From the NCBI RefSeq assembly GCF_905475465.1, contig NC_062246.1, forward strand, positions 708,001 to 772,000: a DNA stretch of 64,000 nucleotides, read 5' to 3'. The translations under genes were made by a program, and so were the position numbers. Below are positions 11,230 to 23,104 of this stretch, piece after piece. The notes below the pieces were generated by a model that was not told the origin of the DNA, ran no database searches, and saw only the letters and a list, made by a program, of their open reading frames with translations. The stretch's first letter is position 1. Every line of letters starts with the position of its first letter. The stretch comes from Pieris napi (Eukaryota > Arthropoda > Insecta > Lepidoptera > Pieridae).

Positions 11230-11613
11230 GATTAGATTGTCTTGATAAGCTCGTGCTAGGTTATACGCGTGTCACTCGCACGGCTGCGCTTCGACGACTG
11301 ACTTAACCGATATCAATCAAATTTGCACACCGTGTGTAGTTTGATCCAACTTAAAAGATAGGATAGCTTCAATTTATACCCGCAATATTATTTTATTGCA
11401 AAATATTTGTTTATTATTTGATAGTCACAATTCTAACAGATGGCGCTGTATTGAAAGTACCAACGTTTCACATAAGCTACACTTTAATGGCATTACCACC
11501 AAAAAAGCATGGTGGTCTCCATGGCTGGTGTTCTCCTACCGTTTCCCTTGAAAGGGTTACTACTATGTAATATAACTAAAAACTTAGCCACAGCAACGCT
11601 TGGCCGGTCTGAT

Positions 11614-13680
11614 ATCCGTATATATAGCGTTTAGTTTTTAGACTTTTAGTTGCTAGAACTAAAATTCTTCTATACGCTCCATAGGCTCTCCAGTAAAAAT
11701 GTCGCTCTTACAACGTAATTACTAACATTGATGAAAATATTGATATATTTTAACAATCTTCCAGATTACCGTAACTATGTTTATCAAGCTCTTAATGAGG
11801 TTTAAGTTTCTTTTTAGTATCAGTTTTTTTGCCTGTGTTTATTTTTTTCCTTGCTAGTTTGTATTTTTTGTGTTCTAATATAATTGATATGTATGTGTGT
11901 AAAATTTGTGAATTCAAATGTTTCTTGTATATTTTAATCATACATGTTGTTTTAGGACTTAAACATAAAAAACTATGTGTTCAAACACTTATAACTCGAG
12001 AATGGCTGGACCGATATTCATTATATTCGTTAAATTAAAAGACAAAAAAATGATGGGTTTTGTAACTGTCAAACATTTGATGTTTATCTCGTCGATGCAG
12101 TAAAATCTCCTCTCAAATGAAATAACTTTTTAAAACAGTTGAATCTCGGCTAATCTGTAACACTACATTAATTGACCGAAATTCGTCAATGAATGCGTTT
12201 CGCCTTAGTATTACAATAAAACAAATCGTGTGCTGCGTCTGTGTGTTGACGATAACATCAAAAACATGTGCGGAATGTATAACGGTTTTCACCAATAATT
12301 AGAATAACGAATCATTTACTGACGGTTTAGATGTAAAAATTTCATACTTGAGTATAATTTAGTTAGCGTCCGCCCTTTAAATGATATCATACATATTTTT
12401 TCACCTTTCTCGTAAAACAGATTAATGAATGCATAATAATATAAAATGAATTACTAATTAAATGCTGAAAATATTAAATTTAAAGGGAAAAATAACTAAA
12501 CAGGTAATTACTACAGATACAAATAACCAGAGATAATAAAGCCTTACTGAGAACCATATAAATATCATGAATAAACTATTTCGTAGTGAGTTTGAAATTT
12601 ATCCGGCCTTTTTATCGACTGGCGCAATTAAATTAAGATTTGTGTTAAAAGAAAATTGACTAAATATTTTTACGCACAGAACGCAACTAAATTTATATGA
12701 TATTAAATACAAAATATCGAATGGGTAACAAATTATAGATAAGTTTAAGTAAATGATTGGATTATAAAATTAACCTAAATATTCGTTAAAGTAAAAATTC
12801 TTCGCGAATATATCAGAATAAAAACACTTGCTTGATATTTTCGGTAGTGTGCTAATCAAATAAAATTATGTTTGCCATAATAGTCATATATTTTTGAAAA
12901 CATAGCTTGTAGATAAGGCATTATATATGATGTGGTGAAGTTTAATAAATAAAATAAAAGCTAAAACTTACCACGATATGAGACGCAAAATAAAATGAAG
13001 ATTGACGTGGTCGCCCAAAAGACGTCTGAGCCCCAACTGAGGCTGTGTCAGAAGGCGAAGGGGAAGCGAGACATCAAAATTCAGTATATAACAGAAAACT
13101 GCAGATTTCATTTTAAATCGAACTTTAATGAATTAATGATTCGATAACATCTGTACAAGAGACATTACAATTACAAAATTCGTTTAATATCTAGTTTTAA
13201 TGACATTTTATTTCATTAAATATCACATATATATTACCTTTAGTTACAATGGAGATCTACCGTAATTACGGTAAGCGTAGAAATCAGAAGTTATGAAGAA
13301 GTTTTGCTTGTTAGACAGAACAGCGCGCGCAGTTTCTTAAGCCGGCTCCAGACTCACGAGGCTCCTCGTCGCCCTCGCTACGAATATTGGCGAGTCCCGG
13401 CTGTACTAGTGGTATCCATCCACACTCTCGCTCTATTTAGTTGCTCGCTACATTTACGACTATTTGGACGTGATTGGAATAACTGCAGTTACTTTATGTG
13501 CCTCCAAATATTATAATAGCTTGCGTATCTCGAGTACAAATAAATAATCATCATCAAAATCATATATTAATATAATTTAATTATAGGTTTTGCTTAGGTG
13601 TCTTTTAAATGACGGCATTAAATTTTATGTTTTTATTAATTGAGAAAATTCTATAAAAGCTATAGTTAGCCTTAATCCAA
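11614..13680. other. Stretch without a supported gene; one degenerate Helitron-like segment
   Basis: AT-rich. At about 11958-12060 cttataactcgagaatggctgg plus gaccgat resembles the Helitron 5' region but no ends can be placed. At 13300-13510 a GC-richer patch with a 70-codon ORF looks repeat-derived but is not recognised. Confidence 0.35.
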
Positions 13681-13985
13681 ACCATGGAGCTCTCCGCCCA
13701 TTGCGATCGAGTGACTCCCCCAACTATGTCCATCATCTGGGGATTATCAGTCAACTACTGGGACGTCCCGCTAACATCAGGGCATACGGTAGGGGTTACC
13801 GTATCTCCCTTGAAACAGCTGACGAATACCGGGTGGTCCAGCGATATAGGCTGTCACTCGTCTTGCTCGGTCCGAAGGGGGGAGCAATAGAACAGGCGTG
13901 CAGGCACAGTTGCCCGAACTGCGCCTTCTCGCCCTTTGCTATGCGGCCATGTCCACGACATCTAACTTATTAACTTATTAAGCGT

Positions 13986-14862
13986 CTTGACTTGCATAGT
14001 ACCAGTTGTGGATAGTGGAGGACAAGTTGATGCAGCCTATTTTGATATGCGAAAAGCATTTGACACGGTCGATAATGACGTGCTCTTGAAGAAATTAGCA
14101 AAAGTTGGCTTCACTGCGTCATTGATTCGGTTTATGGCAAGTCACATGACAGATAGCGAGCAGTATGTGGAATATGATGGCATTAAATCTAGGAACTATT
14201 ACACTTGGTCTGGCGTGACACAGGGGAGCAATTTAGGACCTTTAGAATTTTTGTTAATGGTAAATGATCTACCAGGGGTAGTAGAAGAGGCAAAATGTTT
14301 GATGTTCGCGGATGATCTTAAATTATCACGGCCGATTAATAGTGCGGAAGATTGTCTACGATTACAGCAGGATATTGATCGGGTAGTAAATTGGTGCAGG
14401 AAAAATCGACTGCAGCTTAATTCTGCAAAATGTGCTGTTATTTCTTTTTCCAGATCACGGACACGGATACTTTATAATTATAACATTGAGAAACAGCCAA
14501 TTCCAAGAGTAGCCGAAGTAAAAGACCTAGGGGTTCATTTAAACGTGGAATTAAATTTTCGGGATAACATAAAAATTATTTGTAGAAAAGCTTATAGGAA
14601 TTTAGGGTTTATTTTGCGTATGGCCAAAGGTTTTTCAAATATAAAAGCGGTAATGGCATTGTATAATGCACTTGTAAGGAGCCACTTGGAATGTAACTCT
14701 ATGATTTGGGCCCCACAAGAAAAAAAATATTCTCTAATGGTGGAGCGCATTCAAAATAAATTTATGAGATACATATACATGAGGTTGTATGGAGTGTACC
14801 CATTTTACCCAATAATGTATCCAACTTTGTTGTCTTGGGCATGGTTGGATACAACAAGTTAG
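13986..14862 (+). pseudogene. LINE reverse transcriptase (family A), frame 1
   Basis: An open frame of about 290 codons contains an RT palm: AAYFDMRKAFDTVDNDVL, GVTQGSNLGPLEFLLMVND, and the catalytic FADDLKL box, then the thumb (NRLQLNSAKC, VKDLGVHLN) and the region LVRSHLECNSMIWAP. No in-frame ATG precedes the RT core and no endonuclease is seen upstream, so the copy is 5'-truncated or rearranged. The C-terminus continues in another frame from about 14830. A weak ORF at 13701-13973 may be an ORF1 remnant but I cannot confirm it. Confidence 0.7.
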
Positions 14863-15160
14863 AGGTAAGGAGGGACCTTACTATCACGTTATATTTTTTT
14901 AAGATCCTTAGAGGTAAAATCTATAATGCGGAAATTGGAAAGATTGGGGCTGCGTGTGCCAAATAACCACACTCGGCGGGGTAAGCGGTCGCAATTGCTG
15001 GCAGTGCCTCGGGCGCGGACGAACTTACTTAGAGAAGCACCATTTACGCGTGTTTTGCGCACCCTAAACACTATTGCTTGTGAGACAGATATATTTAGTT
15101 GCACACTGGCTGAATTCACAAGAATTTCATTATTCATAATTAGTTATAAAATGGTTTAGG
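14863..15160 (+). pseudogene. LINE (family A) C-terminal tail in a shifted frame
   Basis: After a frameshift the tail continues (LTITLYFFKILRGKIYN, then LERLGLRVPNN, REAPFTRVLRTLN, FSCTLAEFTRI), ending at the TAG at 15157-15159. The same tail from GKRSQLLAVPRA onward occurs again in the second duplicated unit. It belongs with the RT just upstream. Confidence 0.6.
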
Positions 15161-15199
15161 TTTTTAAGTTTTTACTTGTTATGGTTATATTATGTTTTA

Positions 15200-16700
15200 C
15201 GTTAGTTTTCTATTGTATTAGAATTAAGTTACTGTAAAAATAGGAAATAAGGAAAAAAATAAGGAAATCTGCGGTCGCCCCTTCGACGTCCGGCATCACC
15301 CCTAAAGGCAATGCGGACGCAGAGGACCTCGTCCGCTGGTCCCTCACTGGGCTTCTCGGGTTACTGAGGGTCTCACCGGGTGTCTTTTGATAGTTCGATG
15401 GGCCAAAACAAACGGAAATCCTTTTACTGTTATAGAGGTTAAGCAAGATATGATTCTAGACTTTAAAAAAGACATTGTTGCATTAAATTGGACCAAAAAC
15501 TTTAGTAGACCAAAGTTTCTTGGAATAAAATAAAAGAAATCGACGCTTCTCCAGAGAGTGAAGGAGTTCTGAGTTATAAACATAGCTTAGGTGATGAAGA
15601 AAGGCGACAAAAAAATTGGGTACTAGACGGGGTCGTGTGGAGCCTTTGCCACTATGAAAATGTTTTGCTAATTAACAAAGCCAATTACAAGGATTTAGTA
15701 TATTTTTGTAATAATAACATATTCCCTCAAAAATATCACAATTTTCTATAAGCATTTGTCAGTAACAGAGGTTCACGAAACAAAAGTGACGAAGATTAAC
15801 ACATTTTAAACATTGTTATTTGTAAATTTTTGATAAAAAAAGAAGATTTTTTTTATAATTACTTGTAGTTACGTAAACAATTAAAGTTTTGAACTTTTAA
15901 TTGTTATTTTATAATTATAATAGTACAAAATGTCAATGGCTTGTTGCTTGAACTCAACATCTCTTTATATTAAGTTCCTACTGTGATTTATTGTATAAGA
16001 ATATTTATTTCTATAAGTTTTAAGTTAAATTAATAATAATATTCGTACCCCTGTGCGTAGTGTGTTATAAAGACATTTATAAATATTTATAATTAAAATA
16101 AATAAATATCTATTTAAAGTAAACTTTGGTTCCAAATTTTATACATTCCTGCTAGATAATTAGAATAAAATTTTAACAATATTTTTCAGAAGTATTATAA
16201 TTATTAGGTACACGTTTTAATTGTCTATTTTAAAAAAAATTGGATAAAATCCTGTTATTCTTTGATATCTACTAATACAAAACGCTAAGTTCATACACAC
16301 TATGAGTTACATTATGCTATATACTTATTATCAGCTTGTAACACGGCAGAAGATTTTCTTGTTATTCTTACTACAAAACTCCAACTTCTATAAATTGATA
16401 TAATTCGGTGTTATTAGGAGAAAATATTGGATAAAATAATGTAAACAAGTTACAAATTAGATTAATGACATAACTAATATAATATGGTTTTTTTATTATT
16501 CCAAGGATTTCATTTATTTTTCTATATTATCTAACATTTCCTCATTTGTTCCGCCAACTGTGAGTTAGAGGAATGTATTCTCATCTTGAACTAGAGTTTT
16601 ACCTGTTGCATTCCTCTAACTGGTTCTAAGTTTAAAACTAAAAAGATTTACAATATTTTATTGATGAGGTTTAAAGCAAGAGTAAATCAGCTAGTGTTAA
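15200..16700 (+). other. Unclassified coding-like stretch and AT-rich spacer in copy 1
   Basis: At 15400-15770 short plus-strand frames read like a decayed protein (NPFTVIEVKQDMILDFKKD, then EIDASPESEGVLSYKHSL and NKANYKDLVYFCNNNIFPQ). I do not recognise the family; it looks transposon-encoded. The rest is AT-rich. A 12-bp inverted repeat (gttagaggaatg, 16564-16575, with 16609-16620) could form a hairpin just before the BEL/Pao piece. The region is repeated in copy 2. Confidence 0.4.
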
Positions 16701-16710
16701 TTGGAGGCAT

Positions 16711-17136
16711 CGAAATACTTATTTTTACGTTGATGATCTGATGACTGGAACTGAGACTAGTGGCTTTCAATTACAAAAATGGACAAGCAATAGTAAGGAG
16801 TTATTGCATTACATTGGAAAGCAAAACAATAAAGAGGATACATCTTTGCCAATTAAAACAGATAACATGATAAAGGTTCTTGGAGTCCAGTGGAATCGGG
16901 AAACTGATAATTTTGAATATGTTGTTGTTTTACCAGAAATAACATTTCCTGTAGGAAAAAGACAAGTTTTGTTAAATATTTCCCGTTTGTATGACCCTCT
17001 GGGTTGGATTTCACCAGTTGTGGTATTAGCAAAGCTTGTGATCCAGCAGATTTGGAAGGCACATCTTGATTGGGACCATCCTTTGTCGAGTAAATTTTGT
17101 GATTTGTGGTCTAATTTTAGAAAAAAAACGTGTTGA
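16711..17136 (+). pseudogene. BEL/Pao retrotransposon RT fragment (copy 1)
   Basis: The frame reads the BEL/Pao RT catalytic box (YFYVDDLMTG) and then, after an internal deletion, the post-palm region GFQLQKWTSNS, IKVLGVQWNR, SRLYDPLGWISP and LAKLVIQQIW. The order and wording are typical of BEL/Pao pol. It stops at 17136 after FRKKTC. The fragment is repeated exactly in copy 2. Confidence 0.75.
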
Positions 17137-17429
17137 GAGCTCTTCGTACGTGAATTTTTCTCAACACTCTTATCGCAGTTAGAAGCCTGTCTAAATACTA
17201 GGCTTCTAACACCCGCTCATTTCTTAACTGGGGGGCCGACACTTTCATTGTTGCCCACCGAGAATGACTTACGAACAAGATGGTATTTAGTGGAGAAAAC
17301 TTTCCAAGATATATGGAAGAGGTGGCAATCGGAATACTTGCCCACCTTGACATCCCGTAGTAAATGGTAAATGGCAAAAACTACGAGAAAACTTAAAATA
17401 ACCAAGACTTAGTTGCCATTCACGACGCT

Positions 17430-17540
17430 AATTTACCTCCTGGAAAGTGGGCTATGGGCAGAGTTGTAGAGTTACACCCGGGCACAGACAATATCGTCAG
17501 AGTAGTTTCGCTAAAGACAAAGAACGGAATAATCAAACAA
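17430..17540 (+). pseudogene. BEL/Pao integrase C-terminal fragment (copy 1)
   Basis: The frame reads NLPPGKWAMGRVVELHPG and then IVRVVSLKTKNGIIK, the conserved C-terminal block downstream of the BEL/Pao integrase core (the DUF5641 region). The integrase core itself is missing. The frame passes directly into Helitron Rep sequence at about 17541, so two element types are joined here. Confidence 0.75.
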
Positions 17541-18546
17541 AGATGCCATGTCGTATGTTCGTCATTATGGTACAGCAGATTTGTTCATCACATTTACATG
17601 CAATCCGCAATGGATAGAAATCAAGCAGGAGTTATTCCCTGGGCAATCACCCATTGATCGTCATGATATTACCAGCCAGAGTCTTAAGACAAAAGTTGAA
17701 ATCATTAATGGATTTCATCGTAAAACATTATGTGTTTGGTGAGACACGCTGCTGGATGTATTCTGTGGAGTGGCAGAAACAAGGATTGTCACAAACTCAA
17801 ACTATCTTTATTCAAGTGGGTAACCAAGTACACTTTTGAATCGTCAAGTTAAATTAATCGTAAATTTACATTTACTACCAGTTCGCAAGTCAAGGGCGTA
17901 GAGCGGGTAAAAAGAACTGGCAAGAAACTTTCCGCCACTCTTTTTAATCGCCAAGTATTGTCATACAAATTGTTTGAACTGGAGCAAATCAATCCCAAGG
18001 ATTAGGATCATTTAAGTAGTCCTCAAATTTATAAAAAGCTTTGTTGATTAATTTTCACATGCACACATTTTGATTTTGGTTGAAAGGATTAGGCCAAATG
18101 AAGTTGATGCAGTAATATCAGCTGACATCCCTAATGTACAAGTAGATCCTGGATTGCATGAGGTAGTTATCAAAAACATGATAAATGGTAACTGTGAAAC
18201 TCTTAATCAAAATTCACCGTGTATGATGGATGGTAAATGTTCAAAACGATATCCACGGACATTAATATCGGAAACAATTACTGGTAATGACGGTTATTCA
18301 TTGTATCGTCGCCGATCGACAGCAGACAATGAAAAATCAACAATTGTCAAACTTGCACTCGCTTCGTCGGGAATCGCAGCAACTTTGCTTGAAGGTGGTC
18401 GAACAGACCATTCAGCACTAAAATTGCCATTAAGGGTGACGGTTCTGTTCAGGAGAATTTTTAGCCACGACTATAAAATACGTAGGAACAAAAAACTGCC
18501 ACATTACAAATCTTTATGACAGGACGAAGTCTGTCGAGTCCGCTAG
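17541..18546 (+). pseudogene. Internally deleted Helitron with RepHel fragments and 3' end (copy 1)
   Basis: A plus-strand frame reads part of the Helitron Rep/helitron-like N domain (YVRHYGTADLFITFTCNP, IEIKQELFPGQSPIDRHDI). After a foreign 300-bp stretch (17760-18065), a second frame reads ERIRPNEVDAVISADIP, PCMMDGKCSKRYPRTL and then jumps to the PIF1 helicase motif LASSGIAATLLEGGRT. It ends in the Helitron 3' terminus: hairpin gacag...ctgtc, then ccgCTAG at 18546 and a host T. Rep and helicase are both incomplete, so it cannot act alone. Confidence 0.75.
17800..17985. repeat. Probable dispersed repeat inside the deleted Helitron
   Basis: A stretch with ctttattcaagtgggt at its start and aagaactggcaagaaactt in the middle resembles a widespread moth repeat seen near many genes. 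It interrupts the Rep fragment. The identification is from memory and weak. Confidence 0.3.
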
Positions 18547-19899
18547 TTATTCATAAAGTTTTATTAGCCAAGTTTTGTATATTTAACTTCACTTCATGCG
18601 AAACATAACAAAACAACTGATAACTCGTAAATCATAAGCAACTTTAATATAAAAATCGGGGTAAGCGGTCGCAATTGCTGGCAGTGCCTCGGGCGCGGAC
18701 GAACTTACTTAGAGAAGCACCATTTACGCGTGTTTTGCGCACCCTAAACACTATTGCTTGTGAGACAGATATATTTAGTTGCACACTGGCTGAATTCACA
18801 AGAATTTCATTATTCATAATTAGTTATAAAATGGTTTAGGTTTTTAAGTTTTTACTTGTTATGGTTATATTATGTTTTACGTTAGTTTTCTATTGTATTA
18901 GAATTAAGTTACTGTAAAAATAGGAAATAAGGAAAAAAATAAGGAAATCTGCGGTCGCCCCTTCGACGTCCGGCATCACCCCTAAAGGCAATGCGGACGC
19001 AGAGGACCTCGTCCGCTGGTCCCTCACTGGGCTTCTCGGGTTACTGAGGGTCTCACCGGGTGTCTTTTGATAGTTCGATGGGCCAAAACAAACGGAAATC
19101 CTTTTACTGTTATAGAGGTTAAGCAAGATATGATTCTAGACTTTAAAAAAGACATTGTTGCATTAAATTGGACCAAAAACTTTAGTAGACCAAAGTTTCT
19201 TGGAATAAAATAAAAGAAATCGACGCTTCTCCAGAGAGTGAAGGAGTTCTGAGTTATAAACATAGCTTAGGTGATGAAGAAAGGCGACAAAAAAATTGGG
19301 TACTAGACGGGGTCGTGTGGAGCCTTTGCCACTATGAAAATGTTTTGCTAATTAACAAAGCCAATTACAAGGATTTAGTATATTTTTGTAATAATAACAT
19401 ATTCCCTCAAAAATATCACAATTTTCTATAAGCATTTGTCAGTAACAGAGGTTCACGAAACAAAAGTGACGAAGATTAACACATTTTAAACATTGTTATT
19501 TGTAAATTTTTGATAAAAAAAGAAGATTTTTTTTATAATTACTTGTAGTTACGTAAACAATTAAAGTTTTGAACTTTTAATTGTTATTTTATAATTATAA
19601 TAGTACAAAATGTCAATGGCTTGTTGCTTGAACTCAACATCTCTTTATATTAAGTTCCTACTGTGATTTATTGTATAAGAATATTTATTTCTATAAGTTT
19701 TAAGTTAAATTCCTAGTGGGAGTGCCATGCTGTTGCCTTCGGGCTTCAGCCAAATGGGCAGGCACGACCGGGGCAGTACCACTGTCTCTCAGAAAACCGG
19801 CGTGAAGTGATGCAATAGGTTCGCCCTATTGTACTCGCGTTTCGTGCGGTGAGAGAGACTCCCGGAGCCCATCCCCCTCCCCCCCCCTCTACAAGAAAT

Positions 19900-21789
19900 A
19901 TGAAGGTGCAGAAAAAACAGAAACTACCCCAGGGGGGTACCACACGCGCTCGCGGTGGAGAATCCCCCTCTGGGCGTCCAACACCGGGACACACAGCACC
20001 CGGTGGTGGACGCACAGGCTGCCCTTCGTATTCTGGGGGGGGCAATTCTGCGCTCGATAAAAACAATAGTAATCGTTCTCGGGACAAACGGAGCAATTTA
20101 ACAAAGGCACCCCCGTCCACACTCGCCGTGGACTTCACAAATGTTAGGGGGCTCAATTCCAACATCAACGCTGTCCACCACCATTTAGAGACTGCGAAGC
20201 CGGCCTTGCTCTTTCTTACCGAGACTCAGATTTCCTCCCCGGCTGATACTTCCTACCTCTCCTACCCGGGGTACAAATTGGAACATTCATTTGTGCCGCG
20301 GGCTGGAGTTTGCGTGTACGTCAGAGAGGATATCTGTTCTCGTCGCCTCGGGACGCTTGAAGGAAGGGACCTATCTAACCTCTGGCTGCGCGTAGACTGC
20401 GATGACCATCCGCGATTCTACGCATGCCTGTATAGGTCCCATAGCGGAAATACCGAAACTGACCGACTCATTGAGCACATCCAAATGGCTACAGATTCCC
20501 TGCTCGAAAGGGTTCCTACCGCTGAAATCGTGATACTTGGCGATTTTAACGCCCACCATGCCGATTGGCTCGGCTCTGAAACTACCGATCACGCGGGAAG
20601 ATCCTTTCACGACTTTGCTTTAGCCTACGACCTGACACAAATGGTCCCTGCGATTACACGAATACCAGATGTGGATGGTCATAAACCCTCTTTGTTGGAC
20701 CTTCTGCTGACTTCACATCCGGAGAACTACCAAGTCTCTGTTGAACCGCCATTGGGTTCATCAGATCATTGTGTGGTCCGGAGCATTGTGCCGTTCACGC
20801 GCCCTCTACGGCCTAGCTTCGCGGGCTGTCGCCGCGTGTGGCACTATAAGTCAGCAGATTGGGATGGGATGCGGTCTTTTTTTGCGTCCTACCCTTGGGG
20901 GCCCATTTGCTTTTCGTCGAGTACTCCAGATGCCGTCGCTGACTCTGTCGCCGAGGTGGTCCTGCAGGGTATGGATCTTTTTATTCCATTCTCTTCGGTG
21001 CCGGTCGGTGGCAAGTCCCAGCCTTGGTTTAGGCGTTCTTGCAAAGCGGCTTTGCGCCGTAAGCATGAATGCTTCAAAGCCTGGGCAGAAGCGGTGACAT
21101 CCTGTGATGTGACTATCGGCGAACGTAAAAAAGCATACAATTCAGCCTCCAGGTCCTTCAAGCGGGAAATCGCTAAAGCAAAGTCAGAGCACATTGCCAG
21201 ATTTGGTGAGAAGTTGGCCCACCTCCCTTCGGGAACTCGAGCCTTCTGGTCTCTTGCCAAAGCTGTCCAAGGGAATTTCTGTCAGCCCTCAATTCCACCA
21301 TTGCATAGGGAGGATGACTCACTGGCCCATACCGCGAAAGAGAAGGCCGATCTTCTAGGCTGTCTCTTTGCGTCGAACTCCACTTTGGATGATCAAGGGA
21401 AGGAACCACCGACACTATTGCGGTGTGATACTACGATGCCCGAAGTTATATTCCGGCAACGTGCTATCCGTAAAGCTTTGTCTTCCTTGGACATCCATAA
21501 GTCGAGCGGGCCTGATGGCATTCCCCCAATTGTGCTGCGTACTTGTGCTCCTGAGTTGGCTCCGGTCCTAACGCGCCTTTTCCGGTACATTTACACGCTC
21601 GGCACTGTTCCGAAGTGCTGGAAGATCGCTTCGGTACATCCGATCCCTAAAAAAGGCGATCGCTCTGATCCGTCCAACTATCGCCCGATAGCTATAACCT
21701 CCTTGTTCTCCAAAATAATGGAAACCATTATTAACAGCCAGCTCTTGAGGTATCTAGAGGGCCACCAGCTGATTAGCGATTCCCAGTAA
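19900..21789 (+). pseudogene. LINE EN-RT ORF, 5' part, ending at a nonsense codon
   Basis: The first ATG in frame is at 19900 (MKVQKKQKL). A Pro/Gly-rich leader of about 70 residues precedes an APE endonuclease (DFTNVRGLNSN, FLTETQISSP, GVCVYVREDI, ILGDFNAHHADWLG, SLLDLLLTS, GSSDHCVV). The RT begins with HKSSGPDGIPP and PIPKKGDRSDPSNYRPI. The frame ends at TAA (21787-21789) where family members have a Tyr before GFRRGRSAGDLL. One base change therefore kills the protein. Confidence 0.8.
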
Positions 21790-23034
21790 GGCTTTCGTCG
21801 TGGTCGCTCGGCTGGTGACCTCCTTGTATACCTTACACATAGGTGGGCAGAGGCAATTGAGTCCAAGGGGGAAGCGCTGGCGGTAAGTTTGGACATAGCG
21901 AAAGCCTTCGATCGGGTGTGGCACAGAGCATTGCTCTCGAAGCTTCCAGCCTATGGGCTCCCTGAGAAATTATGCAACTGGATTTCCAGCTTTCTCGCTG
22001 ATCGAAGCATCAAAGTCGTCATCGACGGAGCATGCTCCGACCTGAAACCTGTGAATGCTGGTGTCCCACAAGGCTGTGTCCTATCCCCGACCCTGTTTAT
22101 TCTGCATATCAATGATATGTTGCAGCTTAGCAACATTCATTGCTATGCGGACGACAGCACTGGGGATACTTTTTACACTGGCCGGGCAGGTATTTCTCGG
22201 GCTGTTGTCGATGAGTACCGGAACAAACTTGTGTCTGAAGTCGAAACTCTTCTACGTGGAGTCTCGGACTGGGGTAGACTAAATCTAGTCCAATTTAACC
22301 CCAAGAAGACACAAGTATGCGCGTTTTCCGCTAAAAAAACTCCCTTTGTCGCTACTCCCCTCTTCGAAGACACTCTCCTTAAAGCCTCAGCTAGCATCGG
22401 AATACTGGGCGTTGACATATCGAATAACGTTCAGTTTCGCGGTCATCTGGAAGGAAAGGCTAAATTAGCCTCCAAAAAGCTTGGTGTGCTCAGCAAGGCG
22501 AGACGGTACTTCACTCCGGGCCACCGCTTGCAACTATATAAAGCGCAAATTCGGCCCCACATGGAGTACTGCTCTCACCTCTGGGCGGGAGCTCCCCAGT
22601 ACCAGCTCCTTCCACTTGACCGTATTCAACGAAGAGCGGTTCGAATCGTCGACGACCAGTCACTTTCCGTGCGGCTTGATCCCTTGGCGTTGCGTAGAGA
22701 TGTAGGATCTCTCTGCATCTTCTACCGCATTTACCATGGAGAGTGTTCAGAGGAGTTGTTCGGTCTAATACCTGCAGCTGAGTTTCATCATCGGACGTCA
22801 AGGCAAAATACAAAATACCATCCGTATCACCTCGACGTCCGTCGTTCCACAACAGAGCGTTTTCTAAGGCAGTTTTTGCCGCGCACCACCACTATGTGGA
22901 ACCAGCTGCCCACAGAAGTATTTCCGAACCAATTCGACTTAGGGTCCTTCAAGAAAAGAGCGTACCAATTCTTGAAAGGCCGGCAACGCACTTGCGAGCC
23001 TTCTGGCATTGTGAGTGTCCATGGGCGGAGGTAT
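21790..23034 (+). pseudogene. LINE EN-RT ORF, 3' part: RT palm and thumb
   Basis: This is the same frame as the part upstream of the stop. It carries GFRRGRSAGDLLVYL, LDIAKAFDRVWHRALL, GVPQGCVLSPTLFILHIND, and the catalytic box, here CYADDS, then the thumb (SDWGRLNLVQFNPKKT, LGVDISNNVQF), LYKAQIRPHMEYCSHLWAG and the tail TTTMWNQLPTEVFPNQFD. The frame does not stop within the element: it runs on through the 3' UTR and poly(A) into the flank, so the native stop may have been lost by a small indel. Confidence 0.8.
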
Positions 23035-23082
23035 CACTTAACATCAGGTGAGCCTCCTGCCCGTTTGCCTCCTATTACATTA

Positions 23083-23104
23083 AAAAAAAAAAAAAAAAAA
23101 AAAA
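23083..23104 (+). repeat. Poly(A) tail of the inserted LINE
   Basis: An uninterrupted A-run of about 22 bases at the junction with the copy-2 target, marking the 3' end made by target-primed reverse transcription. Confidence 0.8.

Larger units (their letters stand above)
6903..11298 (-). mobile_element. Near-complete two-ORF non-LTR retrotransposon (CR1/Jockey-type)
   Basis: About 4.4 kb on the minus strand: a short 5' UTR, ORF1 (10252-11229), ORF2 (EN-RT, in two frames, 7264-10225), a 3' UTR of about 340 bp, and a poly(A) tail seen as the T-run at 6904-6922. It sits inside a Helitron, which fixes both ends to within a few bases. Both ORFs are nearly open, so the copy is fairly young. The target duplication is short or imperfect (only 'act' is obviously shared). 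Confidence 0.8.
6845..11613 (+). mobile_element. Helitron, split by a LINE insertion
   Basis: The left part (6845-6902) has the lepidopteran Helitron 5' segment (TC start, ttacgtgtcacgttg, tggactcctaaact). The sequence resumes after the LINE at about 11299 with acttaaccgatatcaatc and runs through the usual interior to the 3' segment cttagccacagcaacgc and ggccggtct. The last bases read tctgatat rather than tctgctagt, so the CTAG terminus has decayed near 11613. It has no RepHel ORF. Without the LINE it would be about 370 bp. Confidence 0.7.
14977..18656 (+). repeat. Tandem duplication, copy 1 (3,680 bp, no LINE insertion)
   Basis: Bases 14977-18656 recur as 18657-25730 with offset 3,680 before the LINE and 7,074 after it. 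All stretches I compared by eye are the same, including the encoded protein fragments. The unit begins inside the tail of LINE family A and ends 110 bp after a Helitron 3' terminus, at aatataaaaat. It contains the LINE tail, an unclassified coding-like stretch, BEL/Pao fragments and a deleted Helitron. Confidence 0.9.
19711..23104 (+). mobile_element. Full-length-looking Jockey-superfamily LINE with an empty site in copy 1
   Basis: The ends are fixed by comparison with copy 1: left flank ttaagttaaat, right flank taataataatattcg. The element has a GC-rich 5' UTR, one long EN-RT frame, a short 3' UTR (ttaacatcaggtgagcct and cctgcccgtttgcctc) and a poly(A) of about 22. No target duplication beyond 0-1 bp is visible. 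No separate ORF1 is present, so either the family has a single ORF or the copy is 5'-truncated. Confidence 0.85.

Noticed and set aside
18505..18546. Self-cleaving ribozyme in gacaggacgaagtctgtc
   Set aside because: It lacks the hammerhead core (CUGAUGA...GAAA). It is the Helitron 3' hairpin followed by CTAG.
19746..20168. 140-codon minus-strand ORF over the LINE 5' region
   Set aside because: Shadow of the GC-rich EN-RT frame on the opposite strand.
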